A stretch of 43,447 nt of DNA from Saprospiraceae bacterium (GCA_021739645.1 JAIPBL010000054.1:1-43447), one strand, 5' to 3'; positions 1-9,699 are shown, numbered from the stretch's first letter. A program made the numbers and translations. Notes: generated from the sequence alone by a model not told the origin.

Positions 1-67
1 TAGCGAACATGGCTGCACGATGCTCCATTGTCCGACCAAGCTTCTTGTTCTTGTTGCCGTGTCTCAT
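1..67 (-). CDS. rplQ: 50S ribosomal protein L17, N-terminal fragment
   Basis: Only the first 22 codons are present because the window starts inside the gene. They read MRHGNKNKKLGRTMEHRAAMFA, which is the canonical L17 N-terminus. L17 is a large-subunit protein near the exit-tunnel side of the ribosome. The gene follows rpoA on the same strand after a 190-bp gap, the conserved end of the alpha operon. The ATG at 67 is the only plausible start. Confidence 0.95.
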   Translation of the reverse strand, partial: MRHGNKNKKLGRTMEHRAAMFA

Positions 68-109
68 GGCTTAAAGTTTTTAATGAATTGGTGATCTTCG
101 CAACACCGG

Positions 110-257
110 ATGAATGGAAATTGGGGAATTAGAAATTGGAAATTATTAGAATTGATAACTTCCGACACTAACACTCAAAAAACAACATCAACGGTAACTG
201 CAATTGTGACTACATCTTGTGAATTCCGCAATCGGAAATCCCAAATCCGCAATCGAA
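110..257. repeat. Inverted array of short AT-rich words between rpoA and rplQ
   Basis: The left half has repeated words of the type gaaattgg/ggaatta (about 110-160). The right half has words of the opposite sense such as gcaatcggaaatccc and caaatccgcaatcg (about 219-257), so the two halves could fold back on each other imperfectly. No coding potential is seen. It belongs to a class of intergenic arrays found repeatedly in this window. Confidence 0.5.
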
Positions 258-1256
258 TTATTCTTCATCAAGTTTGTACTTCGACAAGTCCATACCGAAG
301 GTCAAACTTTTGTCTTGCAACAGTTCCTCGATTTCCACGAGCGATTTTTTACCAAAGTTCCTAAACTTCAGCAGCTCATGTGTGTCGTAGCGTACCAACT
401 CGGCCAATGTGTTGATTTTGGCTGCCTTGAGGCAGTTATAGGCGCGAACAGAAAGGTCGAGATCTTCGAGGCTGGTCTTGAGCAACTTGCGCATGTGCAG
501 CACGTGCTCGTCCACCACATCATCACGGCGGCTAGAATCGTCTGGAATGCTGATGTACTCATCCGTGATGAGCATTAGGTGATGAATCATGATACGGGAA
601 GCTTCTTTGATGGCATCTTCCGGGTGGATGGTGCCGTCGGTTTTCACTTCCATTGTCAATTGCTCGTAGTCAGTACGCTGGCCTACACGGGTATTTTCGA
701 TTTTGTAAGCAACGTTTTTAATTGGCGTGTAAATAGCATCCAATGGAATTACACCGATTGGTGAATCCTTCGGAAGGTTTTCACCTGCTGGCACGTAGCC
801 ACGTCCTTTTGTGATGGTAAACTCCATCTCCAGGTTAACGAAAGGTTCCATCCGACAAATGAGCATATCAGGGTTCATCACCTTGAAAACATTAGTATGC
901 TCTTCCAAATCACCGGCACGAAACTCCTCTTTGCCACTGATTGTCAGGTATATTTTTTCTGAACCAAGGTCTTCACCTTGAATCAATTGCTTTAGCCGAA
1001 CCTGCTTGAGGTTCAGTATAATGTCCAAAACGTCCTCGACTACACCTTTGATGGTAGCGAATTCGTGGTCAACGCCTGCAATGCGCACAGCGGAAATAGC
1101 GAAGCCCTCCAAGGAGGAAAGCAGAATTCTTCTGAGTGAGTTGCCAATAGTTTGGCCAAAGCCAGGCTCCAGCGGCCTGAATTCAAAGATGCCCTCAAAA
1201 TCATTTGCTTTTTGCATCATGATTTTGTCAGGCTTTTGGAAATTTAAGATGCTCAT
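258..1256 (-). CDS. rpoA: DNA-directed RNA polymerase subunit alpha
   Basis: This 332-aa protein matches the full length of the family. The N-terminal domain (about 1-235) contains the assembly motif [14 protein letters not shown] near residues 38-51 and would dimerise and nucleate beta/beta' assembly. After a linker, the C-terminal domain (about 255-320) shows the helix-hairpin-helix signature, with NCLKAAKI and [11 protein letters not shown]; it contacts UP elements and activators. It lies 161 bp downstream of rpsD in the alpha operon. The C-terminal tail is short and acidic (LDEE). Nothing is missing. Confidence 0.99.
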   Translation of the reverse strand: MSILNFQKPDKIMMQKANDFEGIFEFRPLEPGFGQTIGNSLRRILLSSLEGFAISAVRIAGVDHEFATIKGVVEDVLDIILNLKQVRLKQLIQGEDLGSEKIYLTISGKEEFRAGDLEEHTNVFKVMNPDMLICRMEPFVNLEMEFTITKGRGYVPAGENLPKDSPIGVIPLDAIYTPIKNVAYKIENTRVGQRTDYEQLTMEVKTDGTIHPEDAIKEASRIMIHHLMLITDEYISIPDDSSRRDDVVDEHVLHMRKLLKTSLEDLDLSVRAYNCLKAAKINTLAELVRYDTHELLKFRNFGKKSLVEIEELLQDKSLTFGMDLSKYKLDEE

Positions 1257-1417
1257 ATAATGAAGAAATCTTTGATAGGATGAAGGATATAGGCCGTCTG
1301 TTCAAATTTTCAACACCTGCTGCTGAATATTTTCAGCCATTCGTGCGCAAAAAGAATGCGCTGAATAAAACAGGTTTGGCAGGCAACCCAAAAGGTGCCT
1401 GCCAAACCATTGAAGTA

Positions 1418-2029
1418 TTACTTGGAGTAAAGCTCTACGATGAGTTGCTCGTTCAACTTCTCTGGAATTTGTTCCCGTTCTGGGTAAGACAAGAATGTAC
1501 CCTTCATGCTGTCCGGGTTGAATTCAAGCCATCCAAATTTTTTCACATCAGTCTTCTTGCCAATTTGTTCACGAACTAAGTCAAGACTCTTAGATTGCCC
1601 ACGTACTTCCACCACGTCGCCAGGGCGGAGGTGATAAGACGGGACGTTAGTCAAGACTCCGTTCACAACGATATGGCGGTGGGAAACCAATTGACGTGCC
1701 GCACGACGAGTAGGTGCAATGCCAAGTCGGAAAACAGTGTTGTCAAGTCGAGACTCCAACAACTGTAGGAGTACCGTACCAGTTACACCGTGCTTGTGGC
1801 TTGCCACTTCAAACATGTTGCGGAACTGACGCTCTAAAACGCCGTAGGTGTACTTTGCCTTCTGCTTCTCCATCAGCTGAACGCCGTAATCAGAGCGCTG
1901 CTTGCGCTTGCGCGTCTGGCCATGCATTCCAGGGGCATATTTTTTCTTTTCAAAAGCCTTGCTGAAGCCATAAATCGCCTCGCCAAATGCTCGGGCTTTC
2001 TTCTGTTTAGGTCCGTTATACCTTGCCAT
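1418..2029 (-). CDS. rpsD: 30S ribosomal protein S4
   Basis: This 203-aa primary 16S-rRNA-binding protein nucleates assembly of the small-subunit body. The S4 RNA-binding domain is clear from about residue 93 ([11 protein letters not shown], then [16 protein letters not shown]). The N-terminal region contains no cysteine, so this is the zinc-free form. In several bacteria S4 represses the alpha operon by binding its leader; no matching structure was identified here. It lies 55 bp after rpsK. Confidence 0.99.
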   Translation of the reverse strand: MARYNGPKQKKARAFGEAIYGFSKAFEKKKYAPGMHGQTRKRKQRSDYGVQLMEKQKAKYTYGVLERQFRNMFEVASHKHGVTGTVLLQLLESRLDNTVFRLGIAPTRRAARQLVSHRHIVVNGVLTNVPSYHLRPGDVVEVRGQSKSLDLVREQIGKKTDVKKFGWLEFNPDSMKGTFLSYPEREQIPEKLNEQLIVELYSK

Positions 2030-2084
2030 TATGAATGTTTTCTTTATTCAATTAAAACAGTCTCAAATTGCAAACGCAATTGGA

Positions 2085-2477
2085 TTATACCCTTCTGCGT
2101 TTGGGTGGCCTGCATCCATTGTGAGGAACTGGTGTAAGGTCTAAAATGCGTGAAACCTTGACGCCAGATTGGTCTAGCGCCCTGATGGCGGCTTCCCTAC
2201 CTGAGCCTGGGCCCTTAACATAAACCTCAACCGTACGCAAACCTGCATCAAATGCAACTTTTGCTGCATCACCAGCTGCCATTTGGGCGGCATAAGGGGT
2301 GTTCTTTTTAGAGCCCCTAAAGCCAGCCTTACCGGCTGATCCCCAGCTGATTACATCACCTTTCCTGTTGGTTAACGAGACGATGATGTTGTTAAACGTT
2401 GCTTGGATATAAGCAAAGCCTTCTGGCTCAACTTTTACTTTCCTTTTTGCTTTGACCTTGGATCTAACCTTTGCCAT
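2085..2477 (-). CDS. rpsK: 30S ribosomal protein S11
   Basis: A 130-aa protein of the 30S platform that contacts the Shine-Dalgarno helix region of 16S rRNA. It shows the family core [25 protein letters not shown] and the conserved C-terminus [16 protein letters not shown]. The N-terminus is basic ([14 protein letters not shown]). It sits 70 bp downstream of rpsM, in the standard rpsM-rpsK-rpsD order. Confidence 0.99.
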   Translation of the reverse strand: MAKVRSKVKAKRKVKVEPEGFAYIQATFNNIIVSLTNRKGDVISWGSAGKAGFRGSKKNTPYAAQMAAGDAAKVAFDAGLRTVEVYVKGPGSGREAAIRALDQSGVKVSRILDLTPVPHNGCRPPKRRRV

Positions 2478-2547
2478 CTTTATAAATTTATAACCTAGCT
2501 ATGCTGCACTTTGTATTGTCACGCAGTATAGAACACAGCTGAGGCAA

Positions 2548-2925
2548 TTACTTCTTAGCCAGTTTCTTGTTTGCAACCGTCTTACGCTTGCCTTTACGGG
2601 TACGAGCATTGGTCTTAGTGCGCTGTCCACGAAGCGGAAGCCCCTTTCTGTGACGAAGGCCACGGTAGCAAGCCACATCCATCAAACGCTTGATGCTCAT
2701 CTGAACTTCGGAACGGAGTTCACCCTCTACCCTATAATCCTTTTGGATAAGCTGGGTAATAGTCCGAACATCGTCATCCGACCAATCGGTGACCTTTATG
2801 TTTTCGTCAATTCCTGCATTCTCTAAGATTTCCTTTGCCCTGGAGGAACCGATACCAAAGATGTAGGTGAGTCCAATTACACCCCGTTTGTTCCTCGGCA
2901 AGTCAACACCTGCAATACGTGCCAT
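2548..2925 (-). CDS. rpsM: 30S ribosomal protein S13
   Basis: A 125-aa protein of the 30S head that forms bridges B1a/B1b with the 50S subunit. Diagnostic segments are [13 protein letters not shown] at the N-terminus, [15 protein letters not shown], and the C-terminal [24 protein letters not shown] stretch, quoted here in part only. The lysine-rich tail would reach toward the P-site tRNA. It is separated from rpmJ by 53 bp. Confidence 0.99.
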   Translation of the reverse strand: MARIAGVDLPRNKRGVIGLTYIFGIGSSRAKEILENAGIDENIKVTDWSDDDVRTITQLIQKDYRVEGELRSEVQMSIKRLMDVACYRGLRHRKGLPLRGQRTKTNARTRKGKRKTVANKKLAKK

Positions 2926-2978
2926 ATTCTAATGATTTACGAATTTCAGTAAATAACATTCACTCAAAGCTGGGTGGA

Positions 2979-3095
2979 TTACCCTTGGCGCTGTTTGAAC
3001 TTTGGGGTTTTCTTGTTAATAACATAGATTTTACCCTTCCTCCTCACAATCTTGCAATCCACTGAACGCTTTTTGACAGAAGCCCTGACTTTCAT
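2979..3095 (-). CDS. rpmJ: 50S ribosomal protein L36 (zinc-free form)
   Basis: A 38-codon gene found by reading the gap between rpsM and infA. The protein starts [17 protein letters not shown] and ends with the family-typical KQRQG. Canonical L36 has a C-C-C-H zinc ribbon. Here only one cysteine (C14) remains and the usual histidine position is phenylalanine, so this is a zinc-independent variant. The position between infA and rpsM is the conserved one and supports the call despite the small size. Confidence 0.95.
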   Translation of the reverse strand: MKVRASVKKRSVDCKIVRRKGKIYVINKKTPKFKQRQG

Positions 3096-3135
3096 AACGC
3101 TTTGATTTTCAATGTATTAAAAATACGCTGCCGTT

Positions 3136-3354
3136 TTACTTGTAGCGATAGATTATTCTTCCTCTAGTAAGGTCATACGGAGACATCTCCACTGCAACCC
3201 GGTCACCTGGCAGTATTCGGATGTAGTTCATCCGCATTTTGCCCGAAATGGTAGCCGTAATAATATGGTTGTTTTCAAGACGTACCCTGAACATGGCATT
3301 TGACAGTGCCTCATCAATAGTCCCGTCTTGTTTAATTAAGTCTTGTTTTGCCAT
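3136..3354 (-). CDS. infA: Translation initiation factor IF-1
   Basis: A 72-aa protein with a single OB-fold S1 domain, of exactly the usual length. It has the motifs [37 protein letters not shown] and [19 protein letters not shown], quoted in pieces. It binds the 30S A site during initiation. Translation starts at the ATG at 3354. A TAnnTTTG box 20-27 bp upstream suggests that transcription can start close to this gene. Confidence 0.99.
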   Translation of the reverse strand: MAKQDLIKQDGTIDEALSNAMFRVRLENNHIITATISGKMRMNYIRILPGDRVAVEMSPYDLTRGRIIYRYK

Positions 3355-3373
3355 GCTTTCAAAATTCGGAGCG

Positions 3374-3381
3374 CAAAGATA
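3374..3381 (-). promoter_or_regulatory. Candidate -7 box TATCTTTG upstream of infA
   Basis: On the minus strand TATCTTTG matches the Bacteroidota housekeeping -7 consensus TAnnTTTG exactly and lies in the 102-bp map-infA gap. I see no good TTTG at the expected -33 position, so the call rests on one element. Confidence 0.35.
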
Positions 3382-3456
3382 CGAATATCAATCGAAGTTT
3401 CACTGTGGTTTGAAAAAAAATCCACTTGTCCAACTTCATCATTTAATCTGCCTGAT

Positions 3457-4347
3457 TTAGGCCGTCACCATACCAATATTTTCCTTTGCTTCAACTGTTT
3501 TTAATTCAGGGTTCATGGCAATTGCAGCTTCTATAGGGTCGTGGTTGGAAAGAATATCGGCTTTTTGTTTTCGCACGGCAATTGTATGCTCGTAGTGTGC
3601 AGATGGCTTTCTGTCAGACGACATGATTGTCCATCCGTCTTTACCCTGCATCACTTCCTTTTTACCCATATTTATCATGGGTTCAATGGCGATTACCAAA
3701 CCTTCTTTCATTAAAACGCCGCTACCACGTTTTCCGTAGTTGGGTACCTCTGGGTCTTCGTGAAGTGATTTGCCTACTCCGTGGCCAACCAACTCTCGAA
3801 CAACCGAGTATTCAAATGCACGCTCGGTGTAACTCTGTATGGCGTAACCGATGTCGCCAATCCGCTTTCCATGAACTGCTTGCTCAATCCCCTTGTATAA
3901 AGAGGTTTTGGTTATGCGCAGTAACTCCATGGTAGCTTCATCAACATTGCCCAATGCGAATGTGTATGCTGCATCTCCATAGTAGCCATTCAAGAACGTT
4001 CCACAATCCACAGACACGATATCGCCGTCTTTGAATTCCTCTTCTTCAGAAGGGATACCGTGTACTACTGCTTCATTTACGGAGATACACAGTGTCGATG
4101 GGAACGCAACATCAGCACCTGAACTGACATATCCTTTGAACGCCGGGGTTGCACCGTTATCACGTATAAGCTCTTCTGCCTCACGGTCTAGTTTGCTTCC
4201 TTTCATGCCTGCCTTGAGATTGGCGCCCACATGGGTCAACACTTTGCAAACCAATAAACAAGCTTCACGAATCAGCTCAATTTCTTCATCTGTTTTATAG
4301 AATATCAAATTCGATTTCGGCTGATTGAGCAAGCTTCTCATTGTCAT
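3457..4347 (-). CDS. map: Type I methionine aminopeptidase
   Basis: This 296-aa cytosolic metalloenzyme removes the initiator methionine from nascent proteins. The pita-bread fold ligands are visible: the Asp pair in VSVDCGT and GYYGDAAY, the His in GHGVGKSLHEDP, Glu in AIEPMINMG and Glu in HYEHTIAV. The protein is about 30 residues longer than the E. coli enzyme because of a C-terminal extension after the last ligand that contains PIEAAIAMNPELK. Start is the ATG at 4347; another in-frame ATG is two codons downstream. An intrinsic-terminator-like hairpin ends only 14 nt upstream of the start. Confidence 0.98.
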   Translation of the reverse strand: MTMRSLLNQPKSNLIFYKTDEEIELIREACLLVCKVLTHVGANLKAGMKGSKLDREAEELIRDNGATPAFKGYVSSGADVAFPSTLCISVNEAVVHGIPSEEEEFKDGDIVSVDCGTFLNGYYGDAAYTFALGNVDEATMELLRITKTSLYKGIEQAVHGKRIGDIGYAIQSYTERAFEYSVVRELVGHGVGKSLHEDPEVPNYGKRGSGVLMKEGLVIAIEPMINMGKKEVMQGKDGWTIMSSDRKPSAHYEHTIAVRKQKADILSNHDPIEAAIAMNPELKTVEAKENIGMVTA

Positions 4348-4361
4348 CTCAATGGCTTTAT

Positions 4362-4427
4362 AAAAAACGTGCTACTGGGCAGATGGGCTTAACCAAAAGT
4401 TTTAACCGCAATTTGCCTAATAGCACG
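4362..4427 (-). terminator. Intrinsic terminator or attenuator between secY and map
   Basis: On the minus strand the arm CGTGCTA (4427-4421) pairs with TAGCACG (4374-4368). A further GGCA/TGCC pairing lies inside, with a large loop between the arms. The stem is followed immediately by TTTTTT (4367-4362). This is the layout of a Rho-independent terminator, placed 14 nt before the map start codon inside an otherwise continuous operon. Confidence 0.6.
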
Positions 4428-4496
4428 ATTGAAGTATTCAATTTATCTTTTCCAAACGGTTGGTGATAATGTTCGTTATCAACCCTACCACCTTTG

Positions 4497-5864
4497 TTAC
4501 ATGTTTGATCCAATACCCTGCAACCTTGTCCTGCCTTGGATTTTGCCAGATTTCACCAAACCATCATAGCGGCGCATAAGCAGGTGGCTTTCTACTTGCT
4601 GGAGCGTGTCGAGGACCACCGCAACACCAATGAGGATAGAAGTTCCGCCGAAAAACGATGCAAATGCCATATTGTCGGTAAAAATTCCAGCAAAGGCTGG
4701 CAGGATAGCTATCAATCCGAGGAAAATAGAACCTGGAAGCGTAATTCTTGTAGTAATGGCATCAATAAAATCAGCCGTCGGTTTTCCTGGTTTAATACCT
4801 GGAATAAAGGCATTCTGACGTTTCAGGTACTCCGCATATTGGGTAGGGTTTACTATCAATGCTGTATAGATGTAGGTGAACCCAACAACTAGTAGGAATA
4901 CGAAAACCGAAGAAGCCACCGAGTATGGGTTAGTCAATTGCCCAAGCAAACCAGTAGCAGGCCCAGTTTGACCACCTCCACTAGCGAATTGAGCTACAGT
5001 GGCAGGTACGAACATCAAGGCTTGTGCAAAGATGATAGGCATTACACCTGCTGCATTCACTTTAATTGGAATATAATCTCTCGCACCTGCAGCAGGCATT
5101 GTTGTGTTGCCCCTTTGAACCATGTGCTTCGCAAATTGAATCGGAACTTTGCGAACGCCTTGAATAATGAGCACAATTGCCATAACAACTGCGAATAAAA
5201 GACCAAATTCGAATATCAGTTTGAACCAAGCATTTTGGCCAATCTGTGTACCAATTTCACTAGCAAATGCTTGTGGAATGCCTGAAATGATACCAATCAT
5301 GATTAATATAGAAGCACCATTGCCTAAGCCCTTGTCTGTGATTTTTTCACCAATCCACATGGCGAACATCGTTCCGGCAGAAAGGATAATTGTACTTGAA
5401 ATCCAGAACAACCCCGGAGGCATTGAAGCATCAACAGCATTCATGGAGTTGATATAGGTAAGATAGCCACCGCCTTGAACCAAAGTGATAGCGACAGTCA
5501 ACATTCGAGTAATCTGGTTAAGCTTCTTGCGCCCGCTTTCACCTTCTTTTTGCTGCAGGCGCTGGAAATATGGCATTGCAAAGCCCAAAAGCTGTACAAT
5601 GATAGAGGCAGTGATGTATGGCATGATGCCCAATGCCATCAACGAAGCATTTTCAAATGCTCCTCCAGTAAACATGTTGATAACACCAAGGATGTCCTGG
5701 GAACCAGTTTGGCCAGCCCTAGAGAGTGCCTCAGGGTTTACACCTGGAAGAACAACGAAAGAGCAAAGACGAAAAACAAAAAGCATCAGCAAAGTCAAGC
5801 CAATACGATCTCTTAGTTCCTTGATTTTCCAGATGTTCTGGATAGTCGTAATAAGTTTTTTCAT
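4497..5864 (-). CDS. secY: Protein translocase subunit SecY
   Basis: This 455-aa inner-membrane channel protein has ten predicted transmembrane segments. Family marks include PGVNPEAL in the first periplasmic region, NMFTGGAFENASLMALGIMPYI (quoted in part) in the plug region, GLGNGASILIMIGI and the cytoplasmic loop GVRKVPIQFAKH. It forms SecYEG with SecE and SecG for co- and post-translational export. It follows rplO in the spc operon (106-bp gap). The C-terminus is short, with GRTRLQGIGSNM. The terminator-like hairpin lies just after its stop. Confidence 0.99.
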   Translation of the reverse strand: MKKLITTIQNIWKIKELRDRIGLTLLMLFVFRLCSFVVLPGVNPEALSRAGQTGSQDILGVINMFTGGAFENASLMALGIMPYITASIIVQLLGFAMPYFQRLQQKEGESGRKKLNQITRMLTVAITLVQGGGYLTYINSMNAVDASMPPGLFWISSTIILSAGTMFAMWIGEKITDKGLGNGASILIMIGIISGIPQAFASEIGTQIGQNAWFKLIFEFGLLFAVVMAIVLIIQGVRKVPIQFAKHMVQRGNTTMPAAGARDYIPIKVNAAGVMPIIFAQALMFVPATVAQFASGGGQTGPATGLLGQLTNPYSVASSVFVFLLVVGFTYIYTALIVNPTQYAEYLKRQNAFIPGIKPGKPTADFIDAITTRITLPGSIFLGLIAILPAFAGIFTDNMAFASFFGGTSILIGVAVVLDTLQQVESHLLMRRYDGLVKSGKIQGRTRLQGIGSNM

Positions 5865-5970
5865 CGGAATTTCTTATACCACCCAACTTGTGTGTTGGAT
5901 TTGATGTTTGACACTCGAAACTTCACACTGAAAGGCCTCCTCCCGCTTTCCGTGCGGCAAGCTTCATCCT

Positions 5971-6417
5971 TCAAACCAGATTAACGCTTCCGCCTTTTTC
6001 CTCAATAGCTTGTTTAGCAGTAGCAGATACGGCGTGTGCCGTTACTTTAACGGAGCTGCTCAGTTCACCTCTTCCCAAAATCTTAACCTTTTCATTCTTA
6101 CCGATGATGCCATTGGCTTGCAATGCCTCCAGCGTAATATCAGTCATTTTGTATTTCTCAACAATTTCCTGAATGCGATCCAAGTTCATTGCAGTGAATT
6201 CAATCCGGTTGGGGTTCTTAAATCCACGCTTTGGCACACGACGCTGTAAAGGCGTCTGACCACCCTCGAAGCCCCTCTTTTCATTGTGGCCAGTACGTGC
6301 TTTTGCACCGTTATGGCCTTTTCCGGCTGTTCCACCTTTGCCAGATCCCTGACCCCTACCAATGCGCTTTTCTTTGTGAGTAGCGCCTTTCGCCGGTTTT
6401 AGATTATGAAGTTCCAT
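5971..6417 (-). CDS. rplO: 50S ribosomal protein L15
   Basis: A 148-aa late-assembly large-subunit protein. It has the glycine- and basic-rich N-terminal tail (KRIGRGQGSGKGGTAGKGHNG) that threads into 23S rRNA, followed by the GFEGGQTPLQRRVPKRGF motif and a C-terminal globular domain with KILGRGELSSSVKVTAHA. It sits between rpmD and secY, as in almost all bacteria. Confidence 0.99.
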   Translation of the reverse strand: MELHNLKPAKGATHKEKRIGRGQGSGKGGTAGKGHNGAKARTGHNEKRGFEGGQTPLQRRVPKRGFKNPNRIEFTAMNLDRIQEIVEKYKMTDITLEALQANGIIGKNEKVKILGRGELSSSVKVTAHAVSATAKQAIEEKGGSVNLV

Positions 6418-6458
6418 TTTATCAAGTCAATTGAAAATGAACGATAGTTGTTTATTGA

Positions 6459-6638
6459 TTAAGCGTTCTCCACTACTATCAAGTGCTGAACTTTAGCAAT
6501 CATACCCATTATCTGGGGAGTTGCTTCGTGCACAACTGTCTGGTGCATCTTGCGAATACCCAGTGCCTGAATCGTCAACTTTTGGCGCTTCGGACGGTCA
6601 ATTATGCTTTTAACTTGCGTTATTTTAACCTTACCCAT
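6459..6638 (-). CDS. rpmD: 50S ribosomal protein L30
   Basis: A 59-aa protein read directly from the rpsE-rplO gap. It starts MGKVKITQVKSIIDRPKRQK, continues with LTIQALGIRKMHQTV and ends HLIVVENA, which is the full ferredoxin-like L30 fold. Length and position (41 bp before rplO, 61 bp after rpsE) match the family. L30 binds domain II of 23S rRNA. Confidence 0.97.
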   Translation of the reverse strand: MGKVKITQVKSIIDRPKRQKLTIQALGIRKMHQTVVHEATPQIMGMIAKVQHLIVVENA

Positions 6639-6699
6639 TTTAATTAGATTTCCGGTTGTAGGTTGCTATTTCAAATTTGAAAAAACAAGCTGGATTGTT

Positions 6700-7224
6700 T
6701 TAACCGTTAAATACTTTATCCAAACTCAGGCTGCGCTGCTTAGAAATATCAATTGAACTGCGCAGTTTCGAAAGTGCATCTATCGTTGCTTTGACAACGT
6801 TGTGTGGGTTAGAAGAACCCATGGACTTTGCCAGTACGTTATGCACCCCAGCGATTTCAAGGACTGCCCGCATAGAGCCTCCGGCAATTACGCCAGTACC
6901 ATCGGCTGCTGGGCGTATCAATACTCGGCCTGCACCGTACTTACCTTTCTGCTCATGAGGTATAGTTCCTTTGTAAACAGGAACTTTAATCATGTTCTTT
7001 TTGGCATCAGCGGCTGCTTTAGTTATTGCCTCAGATACGTCCCGAGCTTTGCCAAGCCCTTGACCTATCGAGCCGTTGCCATCACCAACTACCACTATCG
7101 CTGCAAAGCTGAATGTCCGGCCACCTTTGGTTACTTTCGCAACCCGGTTCAAGCTCACGAGCTTTTCCTTGATTTCACTTTCCTTTTCTACGGTTCTTCC
7201 TTTCTGAACGTTGCTATTTGCCAT
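6700..7224 (-). CDS. rpsE: 30S ribosomal protein S5
   Basis: A 174-aa protein at the mRNA entry channel that is important for accuracy. The dsRBD-like N-terminal domain has [19 protein letters not shown], and the second domain has [16 protein letters not shown] and [21 protein letters not shown], quoted in short parts. The position of common spectinomycin-resistance changes (the VTKGGR loop) looks wild type. It is followed by rpmD. Confidence 0.99.
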   Translation of the reverse strand: MANSNVQKGRTVEKESEIKEKLVSLNRVAKVTKGGRTFSFAAIVVVGDGNGSIGQGLGKARDVSEAITKAAADAKKNMIKVPVYKGTIPHEQKGKYGAGRVLIRPAADGTGVIAGGSMRAVLEIAGVHNVLAKSMGSSNPHNVVKATIDALSKLRSSIDISKQRSLSLDKVFNG

Positions 7225-7269
7225 TGAAAAATTATTTTGACTCTTGCTTAAAGAGATTTTTCACAATGA

Positions 7270-7620
7270 TTAGAATTTCAAGCCGCTTTCACGAGCGCCT
7301 TCTGCCAATGCTTTGATTCTTCCATGGTACAAATAACCACTGCGGTCAAATACGACATTTTCAATCTTAGCATCAAGGGCTTTTTTCGCAATCAACTTGC
7401 CTACCTCGTTGGCTTGTTCCACCTTAGTCGCCTTACCAATGTTCTTGTCCATTGTAGAAGCGGCCAAAAGGGTGGTACCAGCACGATCATCTATCAATTG
7501 GCAATATATAGCGAGGTTGCTGCGAAAGACGCTCAAACGTGGGCGCTCTGATGTGCCAACGACGGCTTTGCGAATGCGCAGGTGAATTTTCCGCCTGCGT
7601 TGTTCTTTCTTGAATTTCAT
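7270..7620 (-). CDS. rplR: 50S ribosomal protein L18
   Basis: A 116-aa 5S-rRNA-binding protein of the central protuberance. I chose the ATG at 7620 ([20 protein letters not shown]) rather than the longer frame starting 51 bp upstream, because this start gives the usual family length and a typical basic N-terminus. Conserved segments are [20 protein letters not shown] and [21 protein letters not shown]18 works with L5 in 5S RNP assembly. Confidence 0.97.
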   Translation of the reverse strand: MKFKKEQRRRKIHLRIRKAVVGTSERPRLSVFRSNLAIYCQLIDDRAGTTLLAASTMDKNIGKATKVEQANEVGKLIAKKALDAKIENVVFDRSGYLYHGRIKALAEGARESGLKF

Positions 7621-7734
7621 TTCTTGATATTGTTTTCGTCTTAGTGAAAGGCGCACGAAGTCCAAACCCAAGACATTTTATCTAACTCGAATACTTTGAG
7701 AAGAAATCGTACCCATATACGAGTAACCGATCCA

Positions 7735-8292
7735 TTATTTTTTGGCTGCTGCTTTGCCAGCTTTGCGCCGAAGTATCTCACCAAGAAACCTGATACCTTT
7801 TCCTTTGTAAGGCTCTGGTTTGCGGAAGGAACGTATCTTGGCGGCTATTTGGCCGATAAGTTCCTTGTCGGCACTTTCCAATCGTATCATTGGGTTTTTT
7901 CCCTTTTCTTGTGAAGTAATTACTTCCACTTCATCAGGAATGGCAAACATAACTGGGTGTGAATAACCCAGTGACAACTCCAACAATTGGCCTGTATTCG
8001 CAGCACGATAACCTACACCTACCACCTCAAGGTCTTTTGCATATCCGTTCGATACACCCTCAACCATATTGTTGATGAGTGAACGGTAAAGTCCGTGCAA
8101 TGAACGATGACGCTTCTGGTCGGTGGGGCGATTAACTGAAAGCACACCATCTTCCAATGACACCTTGATATCTGGATCAACCTGTTGTACAAGTTGTCCT
8201 TTGGGACCTTTAACGGATACCACGTTTTTGTCGCTGATTTTTACTTCAACGCCTTTTGGTAAGGTTATCGGCATTTTTCCTATCCGGGACAT
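7735..8292 (-). CDS. rplF: 50S ribosomal protein L6
   Basis: A 185-aa protein with two repeated L6 domains, close to the sarcin-ricin loop and the factor-binding site. The N-terminus reads SRIGKMPITLPKGVEV and the C-terminal signature is PEPYKGKGIRFLGEILRRKAGK. The usual lysine-rich end (AAAKK) is present. Only 26 bp separate it from rpsH. Confidence 0.99.
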   Translation of the reverse strand: MSRIGKMPITLPKGVEVKISDKNVVSVKGPKGQLVQQVDPDIKVSLEDGVLSVNRPTDQKRHRSLHGLYRSLINNMVEGVSNGYAKDLEVVGVGYRAANTGQLLELSLGYSHPVMFAIPDEVEVITSQEKGKNPMIRLESADKELIGQIAAKIRSFRKPEPYKGKGIRFLGEILRRKAGKAAAKK

Positions 8293-8318
8293 TATCTTCT
8301 AATTTAATTAGTAAAAAA

Positions 8319-8723
8319 TCAATAAACGAAGCAAAGGACTTCACCACCAACATTCTCGTGTCTGGCCTGCTTATCGGTCATGATACCTTTTGAGGTTGAC
8401 ACGATAGCAATACCCAAACCATTAATTACTTTTGGTATATCAGTTGCCTTGCGGTACTGACGCAATCCTGGGCGGCTAAACCTTTCAAGCTTGCGGATGA
8501 TCGGTTTTTTCGAAACGATATCATACTTAAGTGCAATCTTGATGGAGCCATTGATGCCAGACTCATCATCAAATTTGTACTTCAAGATATAGCCGTTGTT
8601 GTAAAGGATTTCAGTAAGTGCCTTCTTCTCGTTGGAAGAAGGTATCTCCACCACTTTATGGCCTGCCTGCTGTGCATTGCGAATGCGGGTCAGGAAATCT
8701 GCTATTGGATCCGTTACTATCAT
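8319..8723 (-). CDS. rpsH: 30S ribosomal protein S8
   Basis: A 134-aa protein that binds helix 21 of 16S rRNA. It starts [17 protein letters not shown] and carries the RNA-binding C-terminal motif [26 protein letters not shown], quoted here as its key ends STSKGIMT and [10 protein letters not shown]. In enterobacteria S8 represses the spc operon at the rplE start; no equivalent site was recognised here. Confidence 0.99.
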   Translation of the reverse strand: MIVTDPIADFLTRIRNAQQAGHKVVEIPSSNEKKALTEILYNNGYILKYKFDDESGINGSIKIALKYDIVSKKPIIRKLERFSRPGLRQYRKATDIPKVINGLGIAIVSTSKGIMTDKQARHENVGGEVLCFVY

Positions 8724-8795
8724 TTTATTTTGTTTGCTATTCGAAGCTTTTGATTCAATTTCAACCTAAGTTTTGGATTGAAATCAAGCCTAAAT

Positions 8796-9065
8796 TTACC
8801 AGCTTGCTTTGGTTATTCCTGGGATTTTACCATCCAAGGCCATTTCACGAAACTTTACACGGCAAAGTCCAAACTTGCGCATGTAACCTTTTGGGCGGCC
8901 TGTCAATTTGCAACGATTGTGCAAGCGAACAGGAAGTGCGTTGCGAGGCAGCTTGTCAAGTGCATCGTAGTCGCCTGCTTCTTTAAGTTTCTTGCGAATA
9001 TCGGCATATTTAGCGACCATTTTGGCTCGTTTAACTTCTCGTGCGATTAATGATTTCCTTGCCAT
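8796..9065 (-). CDS. rpsN: 30S ribosomal protein S14 (zinc-free form)
   Basis: An 89-aa protein, the long form without the CxxC pairs of the zinc-binding 61-aa type. It shows [19 protein letters not shown] and the C-terminal [17 protein letters not shown]. It binds the 30S head. The position between rplE and rpsH is standard for the spc operon. Confidence 0.98.
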   Translation of the reverse strand: MARKSLIAREVKRAKMVAKYADIRKKLKEAGDYDALDKLPRNALPVRLHNRCKLTGRPKGYMRKFGLCRVKFREMALDGKIPGITKASW

Positions 9066-9109
9066 TTTTTTATTGTTTGCTTAATAAGCAATTTGAAAAT
9101 TCGAATTTA

Positions 9110-9676
9110 TTACTGTTGTGGTACGTTTTTGCTTTTGAACGGAAGACCAAGTTGCTTCAAGAGCGTATAGGCTTCATTGTCCGTTTTTGCAGTAGTCACA
9201 AAAGTGATATCCATACCAGTGATCTTGGTCACTTTGTCCAAGTCAATCTCTGGAAAGATGATATGCTCCGTAACGCCCATTGAATAGTTGCCACGGCCAT
9301 CAAAGCTCTTGTCATTGATGCCCCTGAAGTCACGAACACGAGGAAGAGATACAGAAATCAAGCGATCCATGAACTCCCACATGCGCTCTCCGCGCAGGGT
9401 TGTCCGAACACCAATTGGCATTCCTTCACGAAGCTTAAAGTTAGATACCGACTTCTTGGCTTTGACTGGCACCGCTTTCTGACCAGCAATTTGGGTCATT
9501 TCCTCAATTGCCACGTCCACCAGTTTCTTGTCCTGGGTAGCTTGACCCACACCTTGGTTCAGACAAATTTTCACCAATTTCGGAACTTCCATATGGTTCC
9601 CGTACTGGAATTGTTCTTTCAATGCAGGTACTACAACCTTATCGTATTTTGTCTTTAACCTTGAAACGTATTTCAT
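9110..9676 (-). CDS. rplE: 50S ribosomal protein L5
   Basis: A 188-aa 5S-rRNA-binding protein that contacts the P-site tRNA elbow and forms bridge B1b. Motifs include [38 protein letters not shown] and the C-terminal [20 protein letters not shown]. It is about nine residues longer than the E. coli protein, through the tail after LGLPF (KSKNVPQQ). The gap to rplX is 23 bp. Confidence 0.99.
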   Translation of the reverse strand: MKYVSRLKTKYDKVVVPALKEQFQYGNHMEVPKLVKICLNQGVGQATQDKKLVDVAIEEMTQIAGQKAVPVKAKKSVSNFKLREGMPIGVRTTLRGERMWEFMDRLISVSLPRVRDFRGINDKSFDGRGNYSMGVTEHIIFPEIDLDKVTKITGMDITFVTTAKTDNEAYTLLKQLGLPFKSKNVPQQ

Positions 9677-9699
9677 TGCTTGAAAAATTAGTCAGAATA

